From NCBI GenBank assembly GCA_902806375.1, contig CADCWK010000192.1, positions 1-5,426 of the forward strand: DNA of 5,426 bases. The letters are read 5' to 3'. Source of the stretch: an uncultured Thermomicrobiales bacterium (GTDB taxonomy: Bacteria > Chloroflexota > Chloroflexia > Thermomicrobiales > UBA6265). The position numbers and the translations under genes are program-made. The notes beneath the pieces were generated by a model. That model saw nothing but the letters and a program-made list of their open reading frames with translations, was not told the origin of the DNA and made no database searches. Below are positions 5,402-5,426 of this stretch, piece after piece; position 1 is the first letter of the stretch; every line of letters starts with the position of its first letter.

Positions 5402-5426
5402 TCAGACCGTGAGGTCCGGGTCGCCG
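5402..5426 (-). CDS. Possible C-terminal end of an upstream minus-strand gene (right edge)
   Basis: On the minus strand the frame entering from the right edge reads Gly-Asp-Pro-Asp-Leu-Thr-Val and then TGA at 5402-5404. All seven codons end in G or C, and four begin with G, matching local coding style. Only seven codons are visible, so chance is a serious alternative. If real, the gene would lie upstream of the glucosaminidase on the same strand, with about 120 bases between them. Confidence 0.22.

Overview
The window is very GC-rich, with strong G/C preference at third codon positions in every real gene, and translates with the standard bacterial code. High GC, ordinary Shine-Dalgarno sites and a secreted glucosaminidase with a discoidin-like domain and a long Ser/Pro/Thr tail suggest a high-GC bacterium. 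Chloroflexota (Thermomicrobia-like) is my first guess and Actinomycetota the alternative. This is inference from style, not a search result.

Layout, left to right: (1) the first 65 codons of an unrecognised small protein on the minus strand, cut by the left edge (1-196). (2) A 230-base divergent control region with a perfect 13-bp palindrome that overlaps -35-like boxes on both strands. (3) A YafY-type HTH-WYL transcriptional regulator on the plus strand (427-1434). (4) An aldo/keto reductase on the minus strand (1431-2363), convergent with the regulator and overlapping its stop codon. (5) A 248-base divergent region with several short inverted repeats. (6) A zinc-free NADPH:quinone oxidoreductase-like MDR protein on the plus strand (2612-3607). 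(7) A 268-base convergent gap with hairpins and coding-like composition but no convincing gene. (8) A membrane-anchored or secreted glucosaminidase with a discoidin-like domain on the minus strand (3876-5282). (9) A 144-base right flank that may hold the last codons of another minus-strand gene.

The two oxidoreductases are divergently transcribed and could share control. Both families use NADPH to reduce carbonyls or quinones, and the neighbouring WYL protein is a plausible ligand-responsive regulator of this small redox cluster. The sequence does not prove that link. The wall hydrolase looks functionally unrelated. I see no mobile element, CRISPR array, RNA gene or defence system, and no clear evidence of an undescribed multi-gene system. 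The items most worth a second look are the palindromic divergent promoter region, the altered glycine motif of the quinone oxidoreductase, and the domain architecture of the wall hydrolase.
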